Assembly (NCBI GenBank): GCA_002411085.1
Contig: DHQK01000191.1
Coordinates: 28,233-34,545 of the forward strand
Length of the DNA stretch: 6,313 bases
Reading direction: 5' to 3'
Origin: Marinilabilia sp. UBA5340
GTDB lineage: Bacteria > Bacteroidota > Bacteroidia > Bacteroidales > Marinilabiliaceae
Below the pieces are notes generated by a model, which was not told the DNA's origin, searched no databases, and saw only the letters and a program-made list of their open reading frames with translations. A program made the translations under genes and the position numbers. Below are positions 6,220 through 6,313 of the stretch, one piece after another; the first letter of the stretch is position 1, and each line of letters begins with the position of its first letter.

Positions 6220-6313
6220 ATGTTAAGAATAATTTTCACTCTCCTAATTATCATTCCATCCATTGCCGGCAAAGGACAACGTATCATCAACGAAAAACTG
6301 GAATGGACACCCG
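6220..6313 (+). CDS. Start of an exported protein, function unknown (3' end outside window)
   Basis: An ATG 20 bases after the DUF4097 stop opens a frame of 31 codons that runs off the window. The visible protein starts MLRIIFTLLIIIPSIAGKGQ, a short basic start and a hydrophobic core ending in small residues, which looks like a signal peptide cleaved around 17-20. RIINEKLEWTP follows as the start of the mature part. No lipobox cysteine appears in the visible part. Too little remains to name a family. The close spacing and same strand make it a probable fourth member of the sigma/anti-sigma/DUF4097 operon. Confidence 0.6.
   Translation, partial: MLRIIFTLLIIIPSIAGKGQRIINEKLEWTP

Overview
The window looks like chromosomal DNA from a member of the Bacteroidota, probably of the Bacteroidales/Marinilabiliales type. 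This is inferred from gene content and style. There is a rhomboid protease with a Lys-rich cytoplasmic tail followed by a membrane-anchored endonuclease/exonuclease/phosphatase protein. The dihydrofolate reductase carries the LPKGALPNRRNIV block that I associate with Bacteroidales enzymes. Starts lack Shine-Dalgarno sequences, and an ECF sigma/anti-sigma pair precedes a DUF4097 protein. No species call is possible from sequence reading alone, and nothing suggests a plasmid, phage or insertion element.

Layout, left to right. Bases 1-453 are the 3' part of a rhomboid-family intramembrane protease gene whose start lies outside the window. Bases 466-1572 encode an inner-membrane EEP-superfamily hydrolase that begins with TTG in the same frame as the rhomboid gene. 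A 139-base gap carries a short CGCAAAGA-type repeat. Then come thyA (1712-2506) and folA (2525-3016), a tight pair that makes dTMP and recycles the resulting dihydrofolate. Convergent with folA, 8 bases away, is an MBL-fold hydrolase of the dihydropterin-synthase-like (COG1237) group on the minus strand (3025-3861).

The right half is a regulatory operon read to the right: an ECF sigma factor (3970-4515), an anti-sigma factor overlapping it by ATGA (4512-5318), an exported DUF4097 protein with repeated S-G-x-I turns (5390-6199), and the first 31 codons of another apparently exported protein (from 6220). The anti-sigma factor has a cytoplasmic zinc-binding domain, one membrane segment and an extracytoplasmic HEAT-repeat-like domain. 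The simplest reading is an envelope-sensing circuit: the anti-sigma factor holds the sigma factor at the membrane, its HEAT-like domain receives a periplasmic signal, and the downstream exported proteins are sensors, partners or effectors. This is the most interesting part of the window, although the separate families are known. The rest is ordinary housekeeping sequence. The exceptions worth checking are the DHFR active-site substitutions and the MBL enzyme beside the folate pair.
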